Source: Trichodelitschia bisporula (taxonomy: Eukaryota > Ascomycota > Dothideomycetes > Phaeotrichales > Phaeotrichaceae). Taken from it: DNA of 36,696 nucleotides. Where the stretch lies: the NCBI GenBank assembly GCA_010356995.1, contig ML996715.1:7648-44343 (forward strand), written 5' to 3'. Under the pieces are notes generated by a model. The model saw only the letters and a list, made by a program, of their open reading frames with translations, made no database searches and was not told the DNA's origin. This document shows positions 1-9,037 of this stretch, one piece after another. The position numbers and the translations under genes are program-made. Each line of letters opens with the position of its first letter. Position 1 is the stretch's first letter.

Positions 1-1717
1 CTTTACGTCCAGCTTACAGATATCATGGACTCCAAAGACACGATGGCATGAAACCCTTCGGAAACCTTCTGCATCCATCCAAGCGCCTCAAGCCAGTGAA
101 GGAGATGCTCCTTCAGGAACTCATGAACTTCACCGTCATCGTTGAGCTGAGATCCACTCTTATGAAGATGCTGTATCCAGTAGAGGCATGCATACTGCTT
201 CTCAGGTTGGAGGGAGCCTTCAACCTTATGACTGTCGACCTCGGTCTTGAGTACTCCAGGCCGACCTATTCCAAGCATGTCCTGCGTGAGGAAGTCTGAC
301 ATGACCTGTATGCATTTCGTGGCAAGGGCTTGATGCGCTTGCTTTTCATCGACCCAGAAACCTGTATCTCCGCTTCTCTTCGAGTCGAGAAGGAAGTCAC
401 GGAATGAAGGGTGGTGTAAACGGAGTGGGTAACCTGGTTCCTTTGGAATGTCTAAAATGGCGTAAAGAACACCCAGTATCTGACTCACATCATCCTGTGG
501 GATGTTGAGCAGCCTGCTCAAGGACTGGGTGGAAAGTGGAGAGAGCAGGGTTACAATGCTTCCAAGAAGACCTTTGAGCTCAGATCGGACCTCATCTTTC
601 TCCTCGTCTGAATAGCGGGGAGAAGTGCAGTGGTTAAGGACCTCTGTGTAAATTTTGTTGAGTTGCTCTACTGGGGAGTCGACAGCAGTGCGACTTTGGT
701 TCAGGATCGTTTCCAGTCTCTTTGTAGCAATTCGCTTTAGCTTTCCGTCATGAATAAAGCGGCATGCGGTTGCTGCCCAGATAAACAGGCCACTTGCGTG
801 CTGAACAAGGCGATGAATGATTTCCTCGCCTGGCCAGCTAGCGTGAAGAGAATATTCGTGGGCAATGCATGCGAGTTGGTGCCGTAGAAAAGTGCGGATA
901 TCGTGGTCAACAATCGATGGTGGTATATTGTGGAGTACAAAATCCCGGTGTTCGTCTTCCGGAATTTTGATAGGAAGCCAAGGTCTGCTCGTCAAAAACA
1001 CTCGGAGCCGTGGCCTCTCCAACAACCGAGCTTCCGCCAACAGTTGCAGAATGATCCGTATGCTGTCCTCATTCTCGCACTCGTCGAGCGCGTCAACCAC
1101 CAGCATAAATGCAAAAGGGAATTGGTTGCCCTTGAGCTTCGACAATGGACCGAGGACAAGATGGCGCCACTGGTCGAGTAGAGACAGGTTTGCGATGTTG
1201 CTGCGCTTGGTGATAGCATCGCAGATGGTCGGCTTCAGAGCCTGCACGTTGTCTGCAAGTTGTACTGCGATGCTTGTCACAAACTTGCCGGCATGGCTAA
1301 CATCTCCGCCACCTCGAGAGAAGAAAAAGCTGGCTCCAAGAGATTCTTCCACGGAACACCTAGCGGCCACTGTTTGCGCCACCGTGGACTTGCCAGTACC
1401 AGCCAACCCACTCAGCCAGAAGATGCTTGGTGAGTTTTCTTCATTGACCCAGCTGTGTATCTCCTGGAGAAGGTCGACACGGGTGCCAGGAAGACAGGTA
1501 GACTCAAGTTCTCGTTGGCGTGCATTAAATGGCGCATCGGCAGCAAAAGGTAAGGCCTTGAGCCCGTTGTCATCTAGGCGACTAATTAGCCTCGGTTTAT
1601 AGCGAACAGTTACATATACTCACCGCTTCCAATACTCACAGGTCCGAATTGGCCGGTAAGAGCAATTGAACGGTTGGAGACAGACACGCCGCTGATGTTT
1701 TGAGTACTGCCAGACAT
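1..1717 (-). CDS. NACHT NLR with N-terminal amyloid-like motif exon (5' part; runs off left edge)
   Basis: STAND/NACHT ATPase of a fungal NOD-like receptor, a cytosolic sensor that oligomerises on ligand binding. Exon 1 (1624-1717) encodes only 31 residues with the segment GVSVSNRSIALTGQFG (residues 10-25); a 50-bp intron (1574-1623, donor GTGAGT, acceptor CCTAG) leads to exon 2 (18-1573). Exon 2 holds the family linker (PFNARQRE, then CLPGTRVDLL), Walker A GLAGTGKST (residues 87-95), Walker B with LVVDALDEC, FLTSRP, and the helical C-terminal half of NACHT (GLFIWAATACRF). The ATG at 1717 was chosen because it gives a coherent phase across the intron. The TAA near position 5 is not the end: a GTAAGC donor at 17 matches the place where the paralogue at 36457 splices, so repeats (WD40, ANK or TPR by family habit) probably follow outside the window. 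It is divergent from the gene at 2948, which ends in a matching motif. Domain assignment is firm; the signalling role of exon 1 is inferred. Confidence 0.88.
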
Positions 1718-2947
1718 GAGATTCGAAGCCGCGACGACGTAGGAAATTGCTGATATCAGGCTACTGCTCTATCATGGCAAATGTTGTCGAGCGCACGCGC
1801 GTTAATATCCAGGAGTGACCGTATATGCATCTCGGATCAAGACTGAGTTGAGCTAGGATATGTACAGCTTGTTGTGGTCTAATGAACCACCCTGCCGCCA
1901 TCGCTCAGCCAGAGAATACGCCACGACTCAGGCTGAGCCGAAGCGCAGCCCAGTAATCTCGCTTTACGCCCTGCCACCCCGCTCATTATGTGACTGCCAG
2001 TTGCTTTTACTGGACTACGGCAAGACCATTCAGCATGCATTCCACCAGCGCTCGCATAGCAGCGCGTCAGGATGCTTATGCGGGTTTCCTGCGCCTCAAT
2101 ATTGTCGGCGTACCCGAATAAGCTGTCGGCGTACTCGAATGAGCAGTCTTGGGCGGCGGACACTGGTGGTAAGTTGAGGTGGCACAAGGGCTTAAGGGAC
2201 AGAGAATGTGGATGGATGTTAGGGCGAAGCAAGCGACAATTTCTTTGATGTATTTAATCTAGGACAAGGCTTGATTATAAGATAAGAGACAAAGAGTCAA
2301 AATGAGAACAGCGCGAATCTAAGTTATAGGCCGTGAACGAAGCTGCATCGGACTTCGGCGTTGTCTAGCATCGGCTTCGGCATTTACCGTGCGTCGGCTT
2401 CGGCGTCGCCGCGCTAAGGCTGGCTGTCCGGGCGCATCCCCACTGAGCTGCTCGGCATGAGCCGTGACAATGGAGTTGGATGAGAGAGCAGAGCTGTGGA
2501 ACAAGTCTTGTTGGTTCCTTGGCACTCTGGCCCTATACTTGCCTGGCTCAAGCTGAAGGCCTGCCGACCCTTGGACCTTGCCGGGGTGAGTGCTCACATC
2601 CGGTGAAGTGAGCCAGATGCTAGGTTGACAACTGGTACGGCGAAGATGCCTTGCGACGGCTAACTGTGTGTTTCCTTACTTGGCAGTCTGTTGCCATCGC
2701 TGCCTGTCCCTAGCACGCTAAGCTAAATACGATGATTCGTTGCAGCCCGCAATATCTCCTCAGCTGAAGAGCCCTCCTCAGCCCTAAATACTACCCGTTG
2801 CCTCCCTCAACAGCCATCTTTTCCTTCCTTTGTGCAAGACTCCATTCGTCTATCGTCGCCTACTTGAACCTGCCTTGATGGTTTTCTTCTGTTTACTTTC
2901 AGCACGAGAGCACATACAACGACTCTTGAAGCCAACCCCCAGAACTC
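1718..2947. promoter_or_regulatory. Divergent intergenic region between NLR and its putative effector
   Basis: This 1.2-kb stretch lies between two divergently transcribed genes and must carry both promoters. No convincing coding frame was found. It holds a 21-bp tandem pair (2103-2123 and 2124-2144, unit TGTCGGCGTACYCGAATRAGC) and a degenerate GCATCGGCTTCGGC-type repeat around 2343-2405. The last 200 bp before the plus-strand ATG are pyrimidine-rich, with CTAAATAC near 2784, as is common upstream of fungal start codons. Confidence 0.45.
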
Positions 2948-3897
2948 ATGGATCCCTTGAGTATCGCTGCAAGCACTCTGGGCATTGCGCAGGTTGTCGT
3001 AATCAGCATCGTCAAACTCCATGATTTTATCAATGAACTCGCTGAAGCTGATGAAGAGCTAAAAAATATTGCTTCGAACATTGCGGGTATCCATCTCGCG
3101 TTGACCGCCCTGGGGGAACTCGACATTTCCACGGAAAGGACTCGGGCTGTTCTCAAGAAGGCTGGCGTCGCTGAAGCCGTGAGCAAGTGCGGCGCGCTAT
3201 GTGACAAATTCACCAAGAGCCTCGAACGGTGGACGAAACATTCCAGCGGGAACAAACTCTCCTTCAGAGATCGCTTATTAGTCGGCATGTGGCACAGCGA
3301 GAAAATCCGGACGTTCAAGATGCGGGTTCAGTCTTGCAAGGACACAGTTCATTTTGCCGTTTCATGTACCCAGCTGTAGGCGAGCTGTCAAATACCATGT
3401 TGGCAGACACACACTAACGCTAGAAAAGGATCATCTCACTTGACGATGAACATTCTTCTGAGGATCGTCGAAAGGAACTAGAGATACGAGCACGGAAGGT
3501 GAGGGAGGAAGTTAAAGAGCATGTCGATCTCAGCAAAACGCAGCAACTTGAAGCACAACAGCGCAAGAAAGAGTTGGAGAAAGAGTCCGACAGCGAAACA
3601 GAAGAAGCCTTCCAACTGCGAGAGTCCGCTATTGAAGAGGTTGAAAAGCAGTTACGTCTCCTCAGGGTCGATCAAGAGTCCTCTGAAGCAGTTCTCTCAC
3701 AGCTACCCTCCGAGTCAGTGGAACAGGAAATTCGCGATATCCGCACTGCCGAGAATTCGTGGGCTGCGGTAGGGTCGTCAGCGAGTGTTGTCGGAATTAC
3801 TCGTCAGCGAATTGAAGGGGTACATACGACGAACCAATCCGTTGCGGTTGTGGGGAGATTTGACGTGACTTCGATTCCTGGCCCCATGTCACGGTGA
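2948..3897 (+). CDS. PigL/SesA-like helical effector with C-terminal amyloid-like motif
   Basis: Predicted cytosolic partner of the adjacent NLR. It opens with MDPLSIAAS, the typical start of the fungal PigL_N/SesA-like N-terminal domain (helical, related by architecture to HeLo-type cell-death domains). A strongly charged, Glu/Lys-rich coiled coil follows (about residues 145-240), and the last 29 residues include GVHTTNQSVAVVGRFD (273-288). Two exons: 2948-3375 and 3429-3897 (GTAGGC donor, CACTAAC branch site, AAAAG acceptor), giving about 298 residues; an alternative intron 3359-3423 also keeps the frame. The C-terminal segment aligns ungapped with residues 7-29 of the divergent NLR (identities I, G, V, N, S, A, G, F, S, I). 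By analogy with HET-S/NWD2 and HELLP/SesB-type pairs it would be triggered by templated folding from the NLR. The domain call is good; the amyloid role is inference. Confidence 0.72.
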
Positions 3898-4212
3898 TGG
3901 CGATGGCATACGACAACCTCGCCGCATCATTGCGCGGTTGACAGTGGCGTCGGCAGGCAGAAGCCGACTGTGACTCACAATTTTTAATAAGTGGCGAAGG
4001 GAACAGGCTGGAAGGTTCCAGAGGATGTTTGTACGTCACCAATATGCGGATTGTGGATGTGTGAGTGCTGCTGTGTGTATTGTGTGTAGATCTAGCGAAG
4101 AGGGAGTTCAAGAACCCGCTCAGCAGGTGGAGAGTTGACTGCCAAGCCATGAGGCCGGCCTAGTCCATTCATATTTGATCTCATCTTGCCATCTGACCTT
4201 GGGTCAACAAAA

Positions 4213-4309
4213 GGGAGCCGGTGCCAGGCTGAAGACGGGGCAATTTGAGGGAGGCGCGGTGGTTCAATGCAGAGGAAAGACGAGCACACGTTACTGCTTA
4301 TCCAAAATC
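4213..4309 (+). repeat. Dispersed ~98-bp repeat, copy A
   Basis: Matches 17581-17678 in the same orientation along its whole length (shared cores GGTTCAATGC and GCACA-GTTA-TGC). Most differences are C/T or G/A transitions, which is the footprint expected of RIP or of methylation-driven decay. It has no coding potential of its own. It could be a SINE-like or MITE-like remnant, but no terminal structure is visible. Confidence 0.6.
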
Positions 4310-4395
4310 TCTTAGCGCATCAGTAATTTACATTTCAATTGAAGGAAATCTGGCGCTGGATTGGCGGCAAGACTGAGGAAGATAATAGCTCCCAC

Positions 4396-4418
4396 TGATC
4401 ACGCATCACCTTTCAACG
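4396..4418. mobile_element. 23-bp LTR-end fragment
   Basis: Identical over 23 bp to the end of the copia-type LTR at 29793-29815 and close to the end of the LTR at 23747-23926. It is a fossil scrap; the rest of the element is not recognisable here. Confidence 0.55.
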
Positions 4419-4770
4419 GTCTGGATACCCACCCCTCGTATTTCGTGCATTGACTTTGGTTTGAAAGGATGAGCACGTTCGCTAGAATGACAACAAGAGC
4501 TTTCGAACAATTAGAGTCAAAAGGAACAACATGAAATTGAAAATAATGGTCTCCTGCTGCAGCCCGTGACATACACCTGTCGACTAGGAAACCCTCGTAC
4601 TCCTGCGCTATCAAGACGACCCCCCACCCGAGTCACTCCACCAAGGAAACGCGTAACTCGAACAGGAGCCGGATTGCCCTGTCAACCGCCTATGACGTAT
4701 TGAATTTCCATCGCGAGTTAGCGTCACTGCATTGGGGACAACTGCGCTTGTGGATGGCGAGGTTTCCACG

Positions 4771-5451
4771 TTACGAAAATTTCTGGCCACATTCACAGGC
4801 AAACGGCTTTTCCCCGGTATGGGTGCGCTGGTGGTCTATCAAGGTATCCGGTCGTGAAAAGGCCACGCCGCAGTTGGCAACGCTGCAAGGGTACGGCCTC
4901 TCTCCGGTGTGAGTGCGCTGATGTCGGGTCAAGCCTTTCGACCATGAATAACCACTCCCGCAGCCGGGAAACTGGTAAATGTACGGCGCCTCGGGGGCAG
5001 AAACGTCAACCACCTCGTTTGTCTCGGGATGGACATAGATGTCAACAAGATGGCCAAGAGCCTCGTCTGGGACGCAAAACACCACCCTAAACGTTTGCTT
5101 CTCCGCCCGTAGAGTCCGGCGCTTTGTGCTCCGCGTCTGAGCTGCCTGGGGTTTGGCCGCTCGAGTTGTTGCTGATGTCGTGGTCGTTGCCGCTGCTGTC
5201 ACTGCTCGAGCCCTTGCTGTTGCTGCCGACCGCCGCGTCTTTTCTCTGCGGCTGTTCCGAAGGCGTACCCGCTTATGCGCCGCGCTTACATGCCGGGCAA
5301 GGTGATCCCGCCAACCGTATTTCTTGTTGCATCCTTCGTGCGTGCAAGGGTGGGCGAAGTTTCCTCGAAAAGTCGCTTCGTGATCGCGGGCGTTCCACGG
5401 ACGCGTGTGCGTCTTGGGGCATTGCGGGCATTTGTATATCCCGGTCGACAT
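4771..5451 (-). CDS. C2H2 zinc-finger protein, stopped in its last finger
   Basis: Probable nuclear DNA-binding protein. Fingers in order: a CPQC...H half-finger just after the start, a C-x4-C-x12-H-x4-H finger (CTHEGC...[10 protein letters not shown]), a basic Arg/Thr/Ala linker, a finger lacking its first Cys (QFPGC...HQRTH), a good TFIIIA-type finger (CSVANC...HQRTH), the linker TGEKPF, and a fifth finger beginning CECGQKF. The frame meets TAA at 4771 inside that finger, and the same frame continues sensibly beyond it (RGNLAIHKRSC) to a TAG at 4690, so the stop probably replaced a CAA codon, a CpA-to-TpA change typical of RIP. The start was taken at 5451 (MSTGIYKC); the frame stays open to 5631, but that part contains Pro residues coded by a 13-G run and looks unlike protein. 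Specific targets are unknown. Confidence 0.68.
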   Translation of the reverse strand: MSTGIYKCPQCPKTHTRPWNARDHEATFRGNFAHPCTHEGCNKKYGWRDHLARHVSAAHKRVRLRNSRREKTRRSAATARARAVTAAATTTTSATTRAAKPQAAQTRSTKRRTLRAEKQTFRVVFCVPDEALGHLVDIYVHPETNEVVDVSAPEAPYIYQFPGCGSGYSWSKGLTRHQRTHTGERPYPCSVANCGVAFSRPDTLIDHQRTHTGEKPFACECGQKFS

Positions 5452-5499
5452 GGCATCGCGATCTTTGGCCAGAATATTAGCGGAGAGAATGAAAAACCT

Positions 5500-5512
5500 G
5501 GGGGGGGGGGGG
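5500..5512. repeat. 13-base G homopolymer
   Basis: Uninterrupted G run just upstream of the zinc-finger start. Its true length in the genome may differ from the assembly. Confidence 0.85.
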
Positions 5513-5667
5513 ATATCAGATCCTGTCGCAATCTGCAAATGTCTCTTTCGTGCAGCTTTTTCAAGGTAGGTCGCGTCGTGCTTTGGATCTTTGTGGATTC
5601 TGGCTAGCTTTAATGTGGGGGCTGATTGCAATGCCTACAATCCCCGAGCAGCGAGGTGTCACAGGAT

Positions 5668-5885
5668 GGATGAAGGGACGACCGGCTGTTGGGGCGCGGT
5701 TCATCCATCACGTCGACGCCTCCCCACGCAAGTGAAGGGGTGCACTCGCCATCAGGTGAGTACCCATCGATAATAGGGAGGCGTCGCCGCTCAAAGCATC
5801 CCTTGACGGCGGATGAAGGGGGGAGCGGTTGCTGGGCGCGGTTCATCCATCATTCTCCACGCAAGCGAAGGGACGCACACGCATT
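5668..5885 (+). repeat. Imperfect direct duplication, 143-bp period
   Basis: The segment at 5668-5751 (GGATGAAGGG...GCGCGGTTCATCCATCA...CCACGCAAG) recurs at 5811-5885 with small indels. Each unit has an internal inverted echo (GGATGAA and TTCATCC), so each can form a hairpin. No coding frame is convincing across 5632-6400. Confidence 0.6.
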
Positions 5886-6409
5886 GTCGGGGCGGCGAAC
5901 TCATCTTGTCAGACGAGGTAAGGCGTGAGCATCACCTTCATCTTCGGGTCTCCTATTATTATGGTCAATGTCAATGCAAATCCGCCTTCAAGGTCAGCGT
6001 GGCGTTATCCCGACAGAGGAATTGGGTGTGGGCCGCCGCTCAACCCATCTCCTGACTGATTAACACGGATGCGTCGGTTTATGCGCATTGCGGGACAGTC
6101 GGCACATGGAAGCAGGCGGCGATGTGTGCGTCCCATCAGGGAAGCGAGAGGGCAAGAGCCGGAGGAAGGAGTATGTCGCTGCGGAGCTAAGCTGTTGCGG
6201 CGGGCGGGGAAGGGATGCGAAGGAAGGGTGTGGATAGATAGGATAGGACTGAAAGTAAGAGCCAGTCGGAGCTCTCTCTCCTGATCCTATCTATGCTCCG
6301 ATTTCAGCCATCATTCTTAGCCTGTTGGCGGCTGAGTAACAACTTCGCTAGCTAGTCGCCGAAACGGTGTAACACGCATCTCATTGTTTCGACAGTGATT
6401 CCGGACACT

Positions 6410-6700
6410 CTAAGCGCCCGACTTCTGAAAAGTTGGTAGGCATCGGCCCGACCGTTTAATCCGAGAGCCAGTACACTCCGCAGTCATGAAGTCGCGATCG
6501 CAAAACTTCTCGGTAGCGGTCCCTTTCCGATAGTTAAGTTCGGTTACGAAACGAGAGAGCGCGGTACAGATTTCCTCGGTCACGAGCTCAAAATCGTATG
6601 GCTGCTGTCCCTCGTAAACGGCCCTTTCCATCGCGAGCAGAGTATCGCAGTAGAGGTCGTACAAGTCCAGATACTCTTGTTTAAGGTCTGGTGGTATCAT
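6410..6700 (-). CDS. Small hypothetical protein, 3' end replaced by a dispersed repeat
   Basis: 96-residue frame starting MIPPDLKQEY. The first ~68 residues read like real protein (acidic, amphipathic, rich in Tyr, Leu and Glu, e.g. YDLYCDTLLAMERAVYEG). The remainder, from MTAECTGSRIK onwards, is encoded by a 47-bp repeat that also occurs at 20691-20736, so the original C-terminus has probably been lost. No family was recognised. It may equally be a chance frame; no neighbouring operon-like context helps. Confidence 0.35.
   Translation of the reverse strand: MIPPDLKQEYLDLYDLYCDTLLAMERAVYEGQQPYDFELVTEEICTALSRFVTELNYRKGTATEKFCDRDFMTAECTGSRIKRSGRCLPTFQKSGA
6442..6488. repeat. Dispersed 46/47-bp repeat, copy A
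   Basis: Nearly identical to 20691-20736 (core TTTAATCCGAGAGCCAGTAC), with one single-base indel and one G/A transition. The flanks are unrelated, so the edges are sharp. Likely the end of an unidentified mobile element. Confidence 0.65.
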
Positions 6701-7764
6701 GATTGCGATGGAGGCGGCCGATTCGCGATATGAAGTGTTGTTGTCGGGTGTCGATGAGGCTTAGGCGGCCACGGCAGCATAACCCTCTCCATAGCCCCGT
6801 AGCTTACCTCAGCATATCCATCCTTGACGCGTGAACCTCAGCCACCGAAGTCTCTTCTAGCACCCACCATTTCCGATCCCCCATACACAACAAGTCCATC
6901 GCCTTCATGCTTCCAATGCCTGAAGAGAGTCACCTACGCACACTTCCTCGGAGTTTCTAGTTAACAGTGATGCCGATGCAGACTCCAAGCCCAAGATAAG
7001 CCGTCAAAAGTTGAAAATCCGCGCCTCTAGAGCTAGAGCCTTCTCTAAGTGTCCGAGCTACCGTATGGTTACCCCACATTCTCCTTCTCTCTCTCCTCAC
7101 GCCCTAGGTGGGCTGCAAGACGACAGAGAGTCAGGGTGGATCAAGTGTTATTCGAAAAAGTCGTGGCCGCCTGTCTGGGCCGCCTTTGCGGGTCGGAGCG
7201 GCCACAACCTTTTCAGATACGGGTAGTTCCTTGCGGGCCGAATGTGGGGATTCTCGCGATCGCCGGGCAGCCGCCCAAAACACCAAGCACAGTCTCGCCA
7301 AAACAGTAGCGATCAATACATCTACATCCTTGATATTCAACCCTCAGTCATTAAGTCTTCCCTCCCAGCTCCCACCATCCCCCCCCCATACATAACAGAT
7401 GCATCGCCTTCAATGCCCGAATAGGAGTCACATATGTACAGTTCCCAGGAGTTAGCAACTTGCATTGATGCCGATGTAGAAGACATTGGATCCAAGCGAC
7501 GAGCGCCAACTATCAGCCATGCTAGGAGGCCACGCGAATCCTGCCGCGAATATTCCGCATATACCAGATGTAGGGAACCCTGTCAAAGAAGCTCAAATCG
7601 TCCTTCATTGCCTTCTCCACTCTAATCCCAAGGACCCTCTCTCCATGTTCTCCACGCCCTCTCCCCTCAGCCTTAAAGGCACCAGACTCCTCCCACTCAG
7701 CCAAATGAGGCGCTCTATCTTCTGCGGGAAGTATAAGAAGAAGCTCGTTTAGGGATTAGTTTAC
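6701..7764. other. Intergenic region with a diverged ~160-bp direct duplication
   Basis: No clear gene. The stretch 6835-6995 resembles 7330-7490 in order and orientation (shared blocks: CCCACCAT, CCCCCATACA, ATCGCCTTCA, GAGTCAC, TGATGCCGATG). A minus-strand frame at 7522-7704 (ending WYMRNIRGRIRVAS) could be a downstream exon of the PNP gene at 7765, via a GTAAGT donor at 7768, but the acceptor is unclear. Confidence 0.4.
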
Positions 7765-9037
7765 TTACCTGCGCTTTCTACGATGTACTTTCGCTGGTGG
7801 TAGCCTCGGGTCGGTGGCCTGTGGTCCGCTTTGCGTAAGTGCTGGTGTGGGAAGTGTGTTCTGCGTTTCGAGGCCCTGCGCTGCTCTGCGGGCTGCGATA
7901 TTGCGACGATTCAAATGTGCGGGTATCTGTACCTGTCGTGTCTGGCATCCAGAGTCGTGGTGTGGTGCTAAGCCAGCGCACCCCCTGCAAGACGCGAGCG
8001 GTTGGGCCCTTTGGGCCCCGTTGGCGGTTCGCTCACCTCCACTGGCAGCTCGCTCACCTCCACTGGCAGCTCGCTCACCTCCACTGGCAGCTCGCTCACC
8101 CTCACTGGCGGCTCGCTCACGTTCACAGGCAATGACGCCGAGAAGCTCCTTCGCATATGCCGCAGCAGCAAGGCCAGCATGTCTCTGCCACTCTTCATTT
8201 TTGTGCTCGTCGCAGTAATCCGAAATGCCCCTGATGACAAGACATGGAAAATTGTTCATCAAGCCAGCGGCTTCCGTTTCGAAGCAAAGGCAATCCCCTA
8301 TTCGTCCGAGCTCATCTCGGATTGTGGCGTCTTTAACAACCTCGTTGCCAGAAGCAATGGTTCCATAGTGAACAACTGGCCCCGGGTGACGGCGGTCGTG
8401 AGGTTCATGTTCGTTTGGAACTCCGTATCCGGATTCGACGTAACTCAGATCGGTTTCCAGTGTCCTCCTCACCCTTTCCGATATGATGGCAGGGTTCCCA
8501 ATGAGATGTATCTCCAGAAATCTCACTGCGTTTTGCAGGAGAGCTGGGGGAGCGTTCAAAGAACCAGTTTCCCTGAATTCATACCGGTACGCCTTGCCCA
8601 TATCGTACTGTCTGACGCCCCCATAGCCAGAATTCGGTGCGCTCACGACGACGTCGCCTAGCCGTATATCATGTGCAGGAGATGGAATGCCTCCTCCAAT
8701 GCCGACCATGAGACCGAATTTGATGTTCGGGAATGTCGCGAGCACTGAGGGATTAGCCTACCGGTATGCAAGTAAGAGGCCAAAACTAACTGTGCTGCGC
8801 CGCAACGGCCGCAGATGTTGTTCCCGCCTGAGAGCAGCACGTAATAGCCACGTTGTGATTTCCCGTCTGACCCCCGATGTGGCCCAAGAAGTACAAATTT
8901 TGATCTATCGGGTTTCTCTGCTCCGGCTTAAGGCCTGCATGTCGTACATCAAGCATCGCTACAGCAGCATATGCTTCGTGCGGTAAGGCAGCAACCCATG
9001 CGACCGTGTATTGGTCGCTATCCAATTGGGAGGGCAT
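7765..9037 (-). CDS. Stand-alone PNP_UDP-domain protein with heptad-repeat tail
   Basis: Nucleoside phosphorylase-like (PNP_UDP) domain of the type used as an N-terminal effector domain in fungal NLRs; related immune PNP domains act as ATP nucleosidases in other systems. Two exons: 8791-9037 and 7765-8744, with a 46-bp intron (8745-8790, GTTAGT...CAG) that restores phase. Landmarks: YTVAWVAALPHEAYAAVAML at the N-terminus, FGLMVGIGGG, DIRLGDVVVS, VHYGTIASGNEVVKDA, ETEAAGLMN and FPCLVIRGISDYCDEHKN near residue 290. After the domain comes a run of ERAASGG heptads and a basic Gln/Arg/Pro-rich tail, about 408 residues in all. No NACHT domain follows, unlike the NLR at 33730. The last codons (AGG TAA) overlap a perfect GTAAGT donor, so the true C-terminus may be spliced further left. 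The domain is certain; the activity is inferred from family. Confidence 0.85.
8029..8130 (-). repeat. 21-bp in-frame tandem repeat (ERAASGG heptads)
   Basis: Four to five copies of a 21-bp unit (plus-strand CTCGCTCACCTCCACTGGCAG), nearly identical to one another, lie inside the PNP coding region and encode ERAASGG repeats. Near-identity of the units implies recent expansion by slippage or unequal exchange. Confidence 0.85.

Larger units (their letters stand above)
3898..4689. other. Intergenic region with repeat fragments
   Basis: No supportable gene. It contains a TG/TGTG-rich patch (about 4055-4090), one copy of a dispersed ~98-bp repeat (4213-4309) and a 23-bp LTR-end fragment (4396-4418), both listed separately. 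Confidence 0.5.

Noticed and set aside
3-5. Stop codon of the left NLR
   Set aside because: Lies within an intron that begins with GTAAGC at 17; the paralogue splices at the same place.
865-1602. 245-residue plus-strand frame opposite the left NLR
   Set aside because: Antisense of the NACHT region; no independent support.
8002-8661. 219-residue plus-strand frame opposite the PNP gene
   Set aside because: Antisense shadow produced by the heptad repeat and the PNP coding strand.
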